Shown in pieces: positions 1 through 9,435 of a stretch of DNA of 15,994 bases; position 1 is the stretch's first letter, and the number at the start of each line of letters is the position of its first letter. A program made the position numbers and the translations under genes. Under the pieces are notes generated by a model. The model did no database searches. It worked only from the letters and a program-made list of their open reading frames with translations, and was not told the origin of the DNA. Origin of the DNA: Funneliformis mosseae (lineage: Eukaryota > Glomeromycota > Glomeromycetes > Glomerales > Glomeraceae); assembly GCA_910592005.1 (NCBI GenBank), contig CAJVPP010002175.1, positions 1 to 15,994 on the forward strand, in the 5' to 3' direction.

Positions 1-53
1 AAAGAAATATATTGTATAAAAGAAATATATGCTATAGACGACATAGATGACAT

Positions 54-118
54 AGAAGACATATATGATTTCTTAGAAATCGACGTCATCCTTTGGATCA
101 TCATCATCTATGTCTTCT
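54..118. repeat. Short inverted repeat at the window edge
   Basis: The arm AGAAGACATATATGAT (54-69) is the reverse complement of 103-118 with one mismatch, around a 33-base spacer. Both strands also read as short Asp/Ile-rich peptides, so the repeat may simply reflect GAC/GAT codon repeats. No element boundary was recognised. Confidence 0.45.
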
Positions 119-640
119 TTCGTGTAATACTATTAATAATAATTGTAAGTATATAGGTAAAATAACCTAAATAATATAAAAATACTATTTAGTAATTTAA
201 GTAATTAATATATATAGTTATAAAGATCTTGTAATTATAGATAGATTCTATAAAACTTTTGTGAAGATGTTTTATAAAATTTAATTTACTATTAAGAGTC
301 TAACTTCAAATACTAAATTAATAAGTATATGAATTAAATACCTTTCTTAAATAATAGATTATCTAAATAATTATCTAACATATTTTATTAAAGCTTTGAG
401 TTTAAAAAAATAGGATTAATACTAATAAAATTATTAAATTAAAAAGAATTGAATCTAAGCCATTTATTTTATGAAAATATCCTATAGAAAAAAATAAAAA
501 AATTAAAAAGAAAGTATTATTTGCTATCTTTCTGCTAATATAAAATGAAAAGATAATCTAAAAAGTGTAAAAAAGCTACTAATTTTACATATAATCCTTC
601 TATTTATCTTATTATAAAAATTATTGTTTAAATTGCCTAG

Positions 641-1230
641 TAGGCAAATTTGCCTGCAAACTTAAAAAAATGTGTTATTTTTTTAATAAAATATTAAATA
701 TTAATTTTAGTAATATAATAAATATATAAAAAATATAGTTTAGTATATATTTTATGAAGAAATTTTAAGTTTATAAAATATTTTTTAAATAATTTAATTT
801 TTAAATTTAAGTTTTAAAAAATTTATTATAATAATTTTTTAAAAAATTCTTTAAAATATAATATATATTTGTGAACTAATTGAATCACTTATTAATAAAA
901 GTCATAAAATTTTTTAGTAAATTTAAAATATGTAATAATTAAAATTATTCTTTATGATAAATTTCATAATATTCTATTATGATTAATATTTCTAAAAGTA
1001 AATATTAATAAGATTGTCAAAGGTCAATGATGAAATTTTTTAATTTATAATTTTTTTAAAAATTACAAATTTTAGCTTATAAGTAACTGTAAATTATTTA
1101 TTATAAAATTAAAAAATAAAAATTATTATAATATAATATATATTTATAAAATTAATTTAAAAAATTTTAATTTTTCATAAAAGTAAATCAGAAGGAAATT
1201 TATAGTAATAAGCAGACAAATTTACCTATA
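641..1230. repeat. Two direct copies of a GGCAAATTTGCC palindromic motif
   Basis: The copy at 641-656 has GGCAAATTTGCC in a near-palindrome. The copy at 1213-1230 is in the same orientation but reads AGACAAATTTACCTATAA. Aligned, the differences are G-to-A or C-to-T transitions. The copies are about 570 bp apart and a perfect 18-bp version sits at 6125-6142. They could be termini or internal palindromes of a small non-autonomous element. The interval between them is AT-rich with no reading frame. Confidence 0.45.
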
Positions 1231-2130
1231 AACCTTTATAACTTAAGGGATAGTATTAAAAAAAATGAGACAATTTTATATTATTTAGATAGTAATTACA
1301 TTCCTTCTATAACTTTTGTGTAAAAAGAACTCTTACATATTAATATAGTATAACTTTTACCTTAGAATATATTAAAGAAAATACTTATTTTAGATCTATT
1401 AATTTTGTTTATATTATTAATAAAATAGCTAATATTTAAATTTATATTGAAAAATGTAATAAAAGTATCTTAATAAAACTGGCTAAATAAATAGTTTTAA
1501 TATATATCTCTGATTATATAAAAAATAGATTCCATCAATTTAAGTATCTATTAGAAGTTCTAAAGTAAAAATTTGAGTAGTATTTTCTATGCTATTATAT
1601 AACTAATGAATGATAGTATTGATATATTTTTGAAGATCTATTAGATAAGAAATTTCTGCTATATGTACTAAAGTTTTGGATAGATTTAAGTTCAATAAAT
1701 ATAATAAAAAATTAAAATTAGCTTTTAAACATCAAGACTCCTAATATTTACTCTTAATTAAATATTTTATAAGTAAGATTAGATAGACTTAAATAAGTAA
1801 CAGGTGTAGAATCAAAAAAGTTATATATATATATGTTTGAGAAGGTATAGATTTCATTTCTATCCTATTTGATTGTGACCTTTTGACTTATATTTATATC
1901 ACATTAACTGAGAAAGGGTATTTACTAACTTTAGAATTTTAAATGAATTTTACCAATATATTTAATATATTTTTTATATAATAAAAGATATTTAGCTTAA
2001 TTAAGATAAAAGTAGAAAAGTTTGAACTAGTCAAGAGATTTATATATAATAGACAAATATAAGTTTCCTAAAAAATATATTTAAAAAACTCATTCTCTTA
2101 ATGATCGTTTACAATATTAGTTTTAGATAG

Positions 2131-2301
2131 ACTAATTCAGGTAAATCTATTGAAATTATTAATTTTTTATTAGGAAATAAATTTTATAAAATGTTTAATA
2201 GCAAAAAAAAGAATAATAGAAATATTAAGTGTGATGATATTATGCTTATTGATTATATCTTAAGAAACCCAAATATATATATATTAAATATGTATTTTAA
2301 A
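2131..2301 (+). pseudogene. Possible decayed ORF with P-loop-like motif
   Basis: Fifty-seven codons are open between TAG (2128-2130) and TAA (2302-2304), in DNA where a stop is expected roughly every ten codons. The start of the frame reads TNSGKS, resembling the end of a Walker A motif, then an Ile/Leu helix, a Lys/Asn patch and CDDIMLIDYILRNP. I do not recognise a family. The first glycine of a Walker A is not visible, so the ATPase reading is weak. It could be chance in low-complexity sequence. Confidence 0.25.
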
Positions 2302-3772
2302 TAATTGCAAATAGTTTAGAATTACATTGTAAAAATATTACTTTTTAGACTATAAAATTTTAAAGCTAGATTCATTCTCTTTAGATAAAAATATAGTAGT
2401 TATATTTGAGTATCTATATATTGATTTAAAGAAAATTTAAAAGAAGATTATATCTTATTTTATTGAAATTATTATTTCAATATTTCATTTATATATATAT
2501 TACAAAGCTATTCTGACTACCTAAAGATAATAAGAAAAAACTTAAAATATATTATATTCTTCAATAAAAATTGCTTTTCAGACAAGCTAAGCAGAATATT
2601 TTATTTATATATTAATAATTGGCATAGTATAAGGTTACTTATTTAAATTTATTTTAGATTTGACAAAACATCTAAATTATAGTTTTACTAAAGTTTTGAT
2701 ATAGTTTCGTATTTTTATAAACTTTAATATAGTTTTACCTTTTTCAGAATTTTGCAGATTTTTTAATAAGATTTTAATATAATTTTATTAAATTTTACCT
2801 TTTTCTATTTAGATGATTTGCAAAACTTCTAGATTCATTTAACAACCTTAGTATAGTATTTATAAAATTATTAATAAGTATTTATATGTACAGAAATTTA
2901 TAATTTTGATTTAAGTATATCTCCTAAATATTTATACAAAATAAAGATCAGTTAGAATTAGCTATTTGATTTTTTAATGAATAGAGTGAAATATCAGAAC
3001 TTAGTTACAAGTAATTTTTTCATCTTTTGCAATTTTATTTTTTATTATTCTATTTTACTATATAATTTACTATTAATATTAATCTGATCTTCAAGCTATT
3101 TAGTAATTTTTTACATAAAAGAACTAAAAGTTTTTTATTATATTCAAGCAATTGTCAAGATAAATTATCTAACTCTTTTTTAATATGATAATTAATTTTC
3201 TTCTCACTTGTAAAGTAAAAATACTTATGTATTTAATTATATGTATAGGTATTAATATCTGAAGTTTATATTTCTTAGTTAACTATATTTATATGTATCT
3301 TAACATTTTATTTTATGTATAAAAAATTTGCATGCAAAAAATTATAAAATATATACTGATAAAAATCAATAAAAAAAATAGCTATTGCTTTACAAGTATA
3401 TAGTGTCTAATTATCACAAAATAGCAGGTCTATAAGGTGACTCTTTAAATTATAAATAAAGTCTAAAATATTTATAAAGTACATATCAAAATAATTCATT
3501 ATTATTATATATTTCTTTTAAAAACCTTACAACTATTTATTAATACAATTTAAAAGACTTTATTCTCTATATAGTGTGAACCAGATATTTTAAATTTATT
3601 TTAAAATTAATTTATATTGCTTAATATATACCAATTTATGTATTTTATATATTCTTATCTTTACAAAATATAATGAATATAGAATTTTTATATTTAATAG
3701 TATAAAATTATTAAATCAAATAGGTCAAAATTCTTAAATTCAATATAAATCATATATAACTTTTATAAACAC

Positions 3773-3780
3773 TATAAATA
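3773..3780 (+). promoter_or_regulatory. TATA-like box upstream of the gene at 3792
   Basis: TATAAATA ends 11 bases before the ATG at 3792-3794. In such AT-rich DNA a TATA-like string is common, so only its position just before a real coding start supports it. Confidence 0.3.
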
Positions 3781-3791
3781 GATCATATAAA

Positions 3792-4443
3792 ATGGTTAGC
3801 TTAAGTGAATTATATGGAACTAATTGTATTGATGCTGAATGGGATGAATATATAAAGATGGAAAATGATTTATTGAATGAAACTTCTACTGATTAAATGA
3901 AGCAGATTTGGGAACTTCTTACATATTTTAGAGAAAATGATTTCTTAGCTTATAATAGTAAAAAATATCTTAAAGCTAGGAAGTTAAAAAGTTATTGGAG
4001 TGATTTTAATGGATTTTATACAAGTTATACACCTGAAATTGGTATTGCTATATGTTTCTCTTGCAATCAATTAGTATATACCAGAGAATGGACTAAAAAT
4101 ATAGGTAATTATAATCACATAGGAATGGCTTCTCATTGTACAGGAAATATCTTTTGTGATATAAGTTATGATAAATATTTAAAAATCCAGCAAAAATCTA
4201 TTTCAGGGTATTACTATGATAATGAGTATGCATTACACGGATATATTTTGTGGATGTCAAATGCTATCAGAAGGATCAAACGTGCTAGAGAAGCTGGTAA
4301 AAGATTAGATCATGCACAATTATACAAAGGAAATTTTCTACAGACCCGAAGGAATATATGCTGCACAATTTGCTGAACATTATGGGCGTTTCGAGAAGCA
4401 ATGCGTCAAATTAACAATATATAACCTATCTAAAAATGTATAA
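3792..4443 (+). pseudogene. Unknown Cys/His-rich protein, one stop and one frameshift
   Basis: The ATG at 3792 opens a frame that meets TAA at 3894-3896 after 34 codons and continues in the same frame (from ATG 3897) for about 147 codons. Near the T-run 4334-4337 the reading moves by one base, where it continues as FYRPEGIYAAQFAEHYGRF and ends at TAA 4441-4443. Joined, the product would be about 215 residues. A central segment has CFSC, then HIGMASHC, then a further Cys, a spacing that could bind zinc. Near the C terminus is a basic helix (NAIRRIKRAREAGKR). No signal peptide or membrane segment is evident. I do not recognise the family. Codon use looks normal, unlike the eroded flank around it, so it is recent or conserved. 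The stop may be a C-to-T change of a Gln codon, and the frameshift may be an assembly error. Alternatively translation starts at 3897. Confidence 0.6.
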
Positions 4444-4845
4444 TATACACATCTATTTAATCTATTTATTTGATTTATTAATTATATAACATTACAATTT
4501 AACTTAGTATCTCCGCTAAAATGATTAACCTATCACAGGAATTCAAATGTAATGCTGCGCACGGGCTTGCCCGATAGAAACTTGCATGCATTATCTAGTC
4601 ATGCGATATATTGATAACAAATATCACAGAAAAAATTCGAACATTATAAGGAATTTCCAATGCATGCGTGAAGTGAAAGATAAGAAATTAACACATGGCA
4701 CGTTCTTTGTAAGATTTTTTAGCCCCTGAGGCAGTACACGTTATTTAAGGGGAAACTACGTGTTTAAGGGTTCGCGTTTTTTTACGATTCTTGTACTTTT
4801 TCTTGCACCTCAACAAAGCTATATTTTTACTAAGTTTTTTATACC
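4444..4845. other. Intergenic stretch with small hairpins
   Basis: No convincing gene is present. The composition changes here from the AT-rich flank to the GC-richer core. A perfect stem CGGGC-TT-GCCCG lies at 4562-4573, at the end of a tiny 18-codon frame starting at ATG 4521 that I do not regard as a gene. Confidence 0.5.
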
Positions 4846-5526
4846 ATGACTTCCGAACAAAATATCCCGGTTACGAAGAACTTACGTCTTATTTGACGTG
4901 ACATAAAAAATTTTTTTGGGGCTCCTACTTTGTCATCGAGACACAATCGTTGCCACCACTTCAGCTACTTCTCGCGGACAGGATCTCGAAGGCACCTGGG
5001 TCAGTAATTTCTTACTAGAAGCAAGAAAACTCGGTGAAGATTTAGAAGGAATGGGGTGTATTTTTTTATTTTGCAAGGTTAGGGTAACTTCTAACGTGCT
5101 TCGGGACGCCTAGGAGAATTACCGGGTATGAAAAGCTGGTAACCACTCCAGGTTCTCTATTCGGGCACCCCAACTTTGTCGTTGGTAAAGGTATGCTGAT
5201 TCTGGAGGTGGAATTAATTATGAATTAGAAAGAAGATATCTTGGTCCGTGAAGCAGAAGAAGCTCGCATTCAGGATGTACTATCGCGTCTTCGGCACAAA
5301 CTATCTGAAATACAAGAAAAAGTAAAAATGCAAAATTCAAGTAACCGGGAAATGGATGAAGATTCGGTTAATGAAGGTCCTGTACATGATGGTAGTGATG
5401 ATTACGATAATATTAACAATGACAATAACAATACAATGCCAACAATGATATTAATAGCAATGATGATAATTTTTTTAGTGGTTCGATGCAACAAAAAAAA
5501 AGAAAATGGGTTAATCATAATAATTA

Positions 5527-5558
5527 CACGGCCACATATGATAATTATACTTTGGCCG
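5527..5558. repeat. Hairpin with ACGGCCA/TGGCCGT arms
   Basis: ACGGCCA (5527-5533) and TGGCCGT (5552-5558) are exact reverse complements around an 18-base AT-rich loop. A second small stem (TTATC...GATAA) lies about 30 bases downstream. These precede the larger hairpin at 5612-5755 in the same broken gene. Confidence 0.5.
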
Positions 5559-5611
5559 TTAAGTAATTTGCAACAGCAAAAGATTAATTATCTGAACCGG
5601 ATAATTATAAC

Positions 5612-5755
5612 GTAACTTCACGGGTAATCGCCGATAACTCCACAGTTACTATGAGCAATGCATTGATTGGTGGATTCTGCCACTTCGTGGCAAAATATCC
5701 ATCATGCATTGCTTACCGTGAACTGTGAAGTAATTTCTGATAACCGTGAAGTTAC
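5612..5755. repeat. 144-bp imperfect inverted repeat (MITE-like hairpin)
   Basis: The outer ends GTAACTTCACGG (5612-5623) and CCGTGAAGTTAC (5744-5755) are perfect reverse complements. Inside, CACAGTT pairs with AACTGTG, AGCAATGCAT (5654-5663) pairs with ATGCATTGCT (5704-5713), and the centre is TGCCAC-TTC-GTGGCA (5678-5692). Almost the whole length folds into one long stem with scattered mismatches. This is the form of a miniature inverted-repeat element or foldback. I saw no certain target-site duplication. It sits in, and helps disrupt, the Asn/Gln/His-rich gene. Confidence 0.65.
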
Positions 5756-6105
5756 TATCAATAATACAATAACAACAACATCATCATCATCACCAGCAGT
5801 AACAACAGCATCAACAACAACAACATTCACCATCAGAACCACCATTATCTTCACAGTCGCAGTAAAAGACCAAAAAAAAATTACAATTATGGTCATGTAA
5901 CTCAAAAACGTAAAAAAAAAATATAAATCATCATCACCATTAACGACAACCATCATGACAACCATCACAACAACCATCACATGATAATTTCGAAGATAAT
6001 AATTATAACAATGGCGGTGGTGATGAGGACAACAATAATAGCAACAATAACAATTCATGTATGAGATGTCCCGTACATTGTCCAGATTAATATTTTTTAT
6101 ATTTT

Positions 6106-6184
6106 TTATCCCTTCGTCTGTAACGCAGGCAAATTTGCCTGCATAAACATAGTAGCATGTGAAAGTCTACAGACGAAGAGATAA
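6106..6184. mobile_element. 79-bp nested palindrome, MITE-like
   Basis: The arms 6106-6122 and 6168-6184 are 17-base reverse complements with one mismatch (core CTTCGTCTGTA / TACAGACGAAG). Between them lies a perfect 18-bp palindrome GCAGGCAAATTTGCCTGC (6125-6142). The same core motif occurs at 643-654 and, degenerate, near 1215-1226. It lies just after the end of the preceding broken gene, so it could also act as a transcript-end hairpin, but reuse of the palindrome elsewhere favours a small dispersed element. Confidence 0.5.
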
Positions 6185-6642
6185 TGTATTTTATTAATAA
6201 AGGATTGGGCTTTAAAAACCAAATAAAAATAGTACACAGCAATTTCTTCCGTCACTTGGTGAGGGTCGGGAGTTCCATAATCAGCGGTTGATACATATAA
6301 ATATGAATTATTTTTTCGTGTGAATGTATTTCGGGTAAAAAATCGGTTATATTGTATATCATTTTTTTCGTGTGAGGTTATATATGCATCAAGGATTTTT
6401 ATACCCGATATAGATTTTTAACTTGTAAAGCTAGTCCTGGTGGCCAATTTTGTATAATTAATTGTGCATGTGAATTTCGGGAATTATTATGTTGTATTGA
6501 TATCGAGAATTTTATCTAAATTTTTGGCAAAGTGAATTCTTTGTGAACCGAGTTCACGAAGTGATTGATATTTTTTTTTCAAGTACTCATGTAATTTTTA
6601 TTAACTTAAGCTTTTGAATATTTCTCTATCTTATATAAATCA
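6185..6642 (+). promoter_or_regulatory. Leader/promoter region of the coiled-coil family gene
   Basis: No gene is seen. The region has a repeated TTTTTTCGTGTGA (6311-6323 and 6363-6375), a quasi-palindrome CTTTGTGAAC-CGA-GTTCACGAAG (6539-6561, one mismatch) and a TATATAAA (6632-6639) ending three bases before the ATG at 6643. The TATA-like string is unusually close to the start codon, implying either a very short leader or that transcription starts elsewhere. Roles are inferred from position only. Confidence 0.35.
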
Positions 6643-7810
6643 ATGGCAAACACACAATCTAAAATCGATTTATTAGAACAGAATTACAAGCTTGTAGCTG
6701 AAATTAGTGAACTTAAAAAGAAGTATACTAAGGTCGAGGCTGAGAACGTGAAGCTAAGACAGGTCATAGAAGAGAATACAGATCTCAAAACCAGGTTGGA
6801 AGAGCTAGAGAAAAAAAATAAAAACGGATACTGCCATCCTTATTGCTGAAAATGTTGAGCTTAAAGACAGAGTTACCAAATTCGAACACTAACGAACAGG
6901 AAGCATCTCCACAAAAGATATTTCGCCATCCTCAGCTTGTTTAGAATTATCTGTAATTTCTCAATCATCCGCTTCAACTATTGAAACTTACTCCGATGAA
7001 GAAAAATTATATATGCTCTGTGGATCCAAATCTGATACAAAATGGTATTTCTTTTGAAACGGATCTTGACAATACCCCTAAACAGGTAGTAAATATCACT
7101 TCTGTACATCTAATCTCAGCGAAATTGAGAAAAGCTCAGAATCTGCGTCACAGAAACTAAATTATTGGAGGATAGGAGGTTGATGAATTTCTGGATTCAA
7201 CGTATAAGGAAATGATTAGTAACGAAATAAGAGAAAGAAATCGGAAAAGAAGTTCAGATAATATTTCGCAATCTAATAAAAACAAAGTACAGAAATTTAT
7301 GTTAGAAGTTTCTGAAAACTCTAGTCCACAATTACAATATACCGATTCTATTATCTCCGAAGGAGGCACAGCTAATGGTAATGTAGATAGGGACATAACT
7401 TCTACAACCCCGAATGAAACAAAATTTCAACCCATCAATGCTAACTTTACGCTTTTATATGAAAATCTTTGTGATGATGCTATAATTCTTGCTGATCGTA
7501 AAACCCAAGAAGCTATCATGTGTTATTGCCTATTTGGAAAGGCTCTTATTAAAAGACGTAATGAAATAGCATCGGAAAAACAAGTTGATCCAGAATCCAA
7601 TACTGTTAGTAGAATTTTAAATAAAGTACAAGCACAGTTATCCGCAGACACTTCTGATAGCCTTTACGTAAGAGAATCGAAAAAACAAAGAAGCTTTATA
7701 AACGTTTTGATGCTAAAATTTATCGCATTCATTCCTTTTCTGCTGACAGTATATCTAAATTTAAAAAAAAGGAAATTCAGTATATTATAGATAATGTATC
7801 CTTTGACTGA
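6643..7810 (+). pseudogene. Glomeromycotina repeat-family coiled-coil protein, frameshifted
   Basis: The ATG at 6643 starts MANTQSKIDLLEQNYKL, followed by heptad-rich coiled coil (ISELKKKYTKVEAENVKLRQ). At the A-runs near 6812-6825 the frame shifts and continues as DTAILIAENVELKDRVTKFE to a TAA near 6890. A low-complexity Ser/Thr-rich linker follows in changing frames (about 6890-7175). From 7182 the frame DEFLDSTYKEMISNEIRERN runs on as a conserved C-terminal domain. Near 7685-7691 it shifts once more to KLYKRFDAKIYRIHSFSADS and stops at TGA 7808-7810. I recognise this layout (coiled coil, linker, conserved C-terminal block ending in an Ile-rich helix) from an abundant, uncharacterised family in Rhizophagus. 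Its function is unknown. At least three frame changes make this copy non-functional as assembled, though the A-run shift could be a base-call error. Confidence 0.7.
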
Positions 7811-8056
7811 GAAAATTTATGTATTAACACTATTGCAGAGCAGGCCCGTAGGGCGACTTAAAAAGGTCATTGCTCTTCGAGCCTACACATGACATCGCTC
7901 CCCTGAGACTCATTATAGCGTGATGTGATTTTCTTCACTTTGTGGCTATATATAAGATCAGATGCATTAATATAAAGCTCGATAATTAATTTTACCCTAT
8001 ACTTTACGATGCTTAGGATGTTTCTTTACAGCTTCAGTTTTATTCACATGTATAAC
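7811..8056. other. Intergenic, no gene recognised
   Basis: This is the gap between two broken genes whose 3' ends face each other. It contains GC-richer text near 7838-7890, a weak imperfect inverted repeat around CATGACATCGCT (about 7887) and GCGTGATGTG (about 7918), and no open frame of note. Confidence 0.4.
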
Positions 8057-8694
8057 TTATATTCCCGAACTGGATGTGAAAGAATTACTTGAGTCTGAAG
8101 TATCTGAATTGGAAGAAGCATTCGAATCCGTGGAATACTTGACCCCACCTTTCTTGCTCTTATTTTGGCGTGAATTAGAAGAAGCGGAGTCGTAGAATTC
8201 ATCAACATTATTCTCAGTAACACACACTATAACCCCTCCCCCCTTTCTTGGCGTTAAGATCTTTGATACGCAGTGTTGCTTTTACCCAAGCATCTTCTGC
8301 ATCGGTCACAATTTCAGGTATGTATGTTTGTAATTCACCATTATAATATTTTCGGCCATAAAACCAATTATTACCCAACAAAATATGTTAGGCATTTTAG
8401 GGATATAATTTTCTACGAATACTTCGGTTGGTATGGTAATAGATTTTTTGTTATTAAGTCGGGCATTATTTTTTATATTAGAGATGAAGGTAAGTGGAAT
8501 TATGGCCCATCCAAGTGTAGGTTTGGTTTCTTCTCTGATGAATTTGCTATCTTTCTCTTCGGGGGTTAACATTCTGCCAATTTTACCACCTATTTTCTTG
8601 AGGAGTTTATCAGACACATAGATGGCCCGAGGAATTCTGGTATAAGACGGCAATTAACTTTTTGGGTCCCTACTCTAGCTTTGGTTATTTTCAT
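8057..8694 (-). pseudogene. Retropepsin-like protein, frameshifted
   Basis: On the minus strand the ATG at 8694-8692 gives MKITKARVGTQKV, shifts frame near 8653, and continues with VSDKLLKKIGGKIGRMLTPE and SITIPTEVFVENYIPKMPN. A second shift near 8375-8385 restores LLGNNWFYGRKYYNGEL. This hydrophobic-hydrophobic-Gly-Asn-x-Trp block after a proline-rich strand is typical of the second half of retrovirus-type aspartic proteases in Ty3-like elements and their domesticated relatives. The catalytic Asp-Thr/Ser-Gly is not visible where expected (about 8600-8650), so it is lost or was never present. A third shift at the C-run 8231-8242 leads to a Ser/Asn/Asp-rich tail (DSASSNSRQNKSKKGG ... SSNSDTSDSSNSFTSSSG) ending at TAA 8059-8057. 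No reverse transcriptase is seen nearby. It is divergent from the gene at 8739. Confidence 0.5.
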
Positions 8695-8738
8695 GGTAAG
8701 TTATATTATATGTAATATTTTTAACCGAAAAAATAATT

Positions 8739-9198
8739 ATGTATATTAATAAAAATAATTTAACGTTTACTATGGCCGAAGATAATAACCAGTCTGTTAC
8801 AAATGAAGCAATGGTTAAAGATAATATCAATATTGACTCGTCTCAAGAATTCTGTGAAAAGTTAGTGGCATCATTCAATTTGCAAGAATTACGTGAAAGT
8901 GTTGAACAAGTCTTTAACAGAGCAACGGAATACTATTAGGGTGGTATCCAGTATTCGTAGGCAAGTATCGGGTAAAAAAATCTGGATTTCTCTTCGCCAA
9001 TTACTGAAGATAGTGAAACTCAAGATTCAGCAAGAAATTATAAATGCGATAGCAAACCCTGATATTGTATAAAGACGTTGCAAGAAGGTTAAGGTTAGAA
9101 TTAAGACCATTCTTAGCGATTCCTCATCTGAGTCTTCGTCTGGGTCTAGCTCTGAATCTGAATTCGATTTTAATATGAGCTATATGTATCAAAAGTAA
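8739..9198 (+). pseudogene. Hypothetical protein with Ser/Glu-rich tail, broken
   Basis: The frame opens at 8739; the internal ATG at 8772 (MAEDNNQSVTNEAMVKDN) is the better start. It gives an acidic N terminus with a predicted helix (FCEKLVASFNLQELRESVEQ) and stops at TAG 8937-8939. A one-base shift continues as VVSSIRRQVSGKK, meets TAA 9070-9072, and goes on in frame with RRCKKVKVRIKTILSDSSSE, ending at TAA 9196-9198. The order acidic helix, basic patch, Ser/Glu-rich tail resembles small gag-like or nucleic-acid-binding proteins of retroelements, but I do not recognise the family. It lies 44 bp from, and divergent to, the retropepsin-like gene, whose product also has a Ser-rich tail. The two may form one element unit or share a promoter; this is inferred. 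Confidence 0.45.
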
Positions 9199-9263
9199 AG
9201 AAGCGTGATTAATCTTTTTCGTAGATTCGGAATGGTCTTGCTTTCTCAGGACTTAAGGCATTC

Positions 9264-9286
9264 TTTTTTTTTTTTTAAAAAAAAAA
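9264..9286. repeat. T13-A10 homopolymer tract
   Basis: Thirteen T (9264-9276) are followed directly by ten A (9277-9286). The tract is translated as Phe and Lys runs upstream of the helix-turn-helix fragment, where nothing like it is expected, so it probably marks a junction, a poly(A)-type insertion or an assembly artefact. Confidence 0.6.
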
Positions 9287-9291
9287 TATTA

Positions 9292-9435
9292 ATAGGTTAT
9301 TTATCTGTTAAAAAAAGGTCAAAGATTTGCATTCTATTTGAAAAGGGATATTCTACTTGTTATATTGCATCTAAAGAAAATATTTCTCAATCAACTGTTA
9401 TAAGAATTAAGCAAAGAAAAGATATCGGCCTATAA
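9292..9435 (+). pseudogene. Tc1/mariner-type transposase N-terminal HTH fragment
   Basis: The frame reads LIGYLSVKKRSKICILFEKG, then YSTCYIASKENISQSTVIRI and KQRKDIG before TAA 9433-9435. The pattern (helix, Gly-Tyr-Ser turn, 'IA' helix, 'SQSTV' recognition helix) is the first helix-turn-helix of Tc1/mariner and related IS630-type transposases, which binds the terminal repeat. The usual second HTH and the DDE/DDD catalytic domain are absent. The sequence stops where the minus-strand recombinase begins (about 9429). Upstream is the T/A tract rather than a proper N terminus. It is a truncated remnant. A stand-alone HTH protein is less likely given the abrupt ends. Confidence 0.5.

Larger units (their letters stand above)
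1..3790. other. AT-rich, CpG-poor flank without an intact gene
   Basis: By eye this stretch is mostly A and T with very few CG dinucleotides and stops in every plus frame. It holds two GGCAAATTTGCC-type palindromes (641-656, 1213-1230), many short TA runs, and a few plus-strand frames that stay open longer than such composition predicts (for example 2131-2301). Imperfect T-rich direct repeats lie near 2720-2815. I infer decayed repeat or mobile-element DNA, possibly C-to-T mutated, but could not name any family here. The minus strand was only skimmed. Confidence 0.6.
4846..6090 (+). pseudogene. Broken coiled-coil and Asn/Gln/His-rich gene
   Basis: Reading starts at ATG 4846 (MTSEQNIPVTKNLRLI), meets TGA and resumes as RDIKNFFGAPTLS. 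It shifts frame to SRGQDLEGTWVSNFLLEARK (about 4973-5032) and shifts again to a segment with GSLFGHPNFVVGKG (about 5149-5190). After TAG 5226-5228 in that frame comes a charged coiled coil (VREAEEARIQDVLSRLRHKL, from 5244), then an Asp/Asn-rich acidic stretch. A second, shifted half holds Gln/His/Asn runs (about 5760-5870) and ends QPSQQPSHDNFED...CMRCPVHCPD with stop at 6088-6090. The middle is interrupted by a 144-bp hairpin. I do not recognise the family; a retroelement gag-like or regulatory protein is possible. The frame changes could in part be introns, but I saw no clear GT...AG set. That all these pieces form one gene is an inference. Confidence 0.4.

Noticed and set aside
5702..6058. 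Minus-strand open frame rich in Tyr, Cys and Val
   Set aside because: It is the complement of Asn/Gln/His-coding trinucleotide repeats; the plus strand gives the sensible protein with a CMRCPVHC end.
6251..6292. tRNA T-arm-like string GGGTCGGGAGTTC
   Set aside because: No matching acceptor stem, D-arm or anticodon arm could be found around it; at most a tRNA-derived SINE trace.
7157..7396. Minus-strand open frame
   Set aside because: Antisense to the conserved C-terminal domain of the coiled-coil family gene.
8273..8621. Plus-strand open frames across the retropepsin-like gene
   Set aside because: The minus strand carries the recognisable protease-like block and Ser-rich tail; the plus frames look like shadows.
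8593..8653. Search for a catalytic Asp-Thr/Ser-Gly of an aspartic protease
   Set aside because: None of the three minus frames gives a convincing motif, so activity is not claimed.
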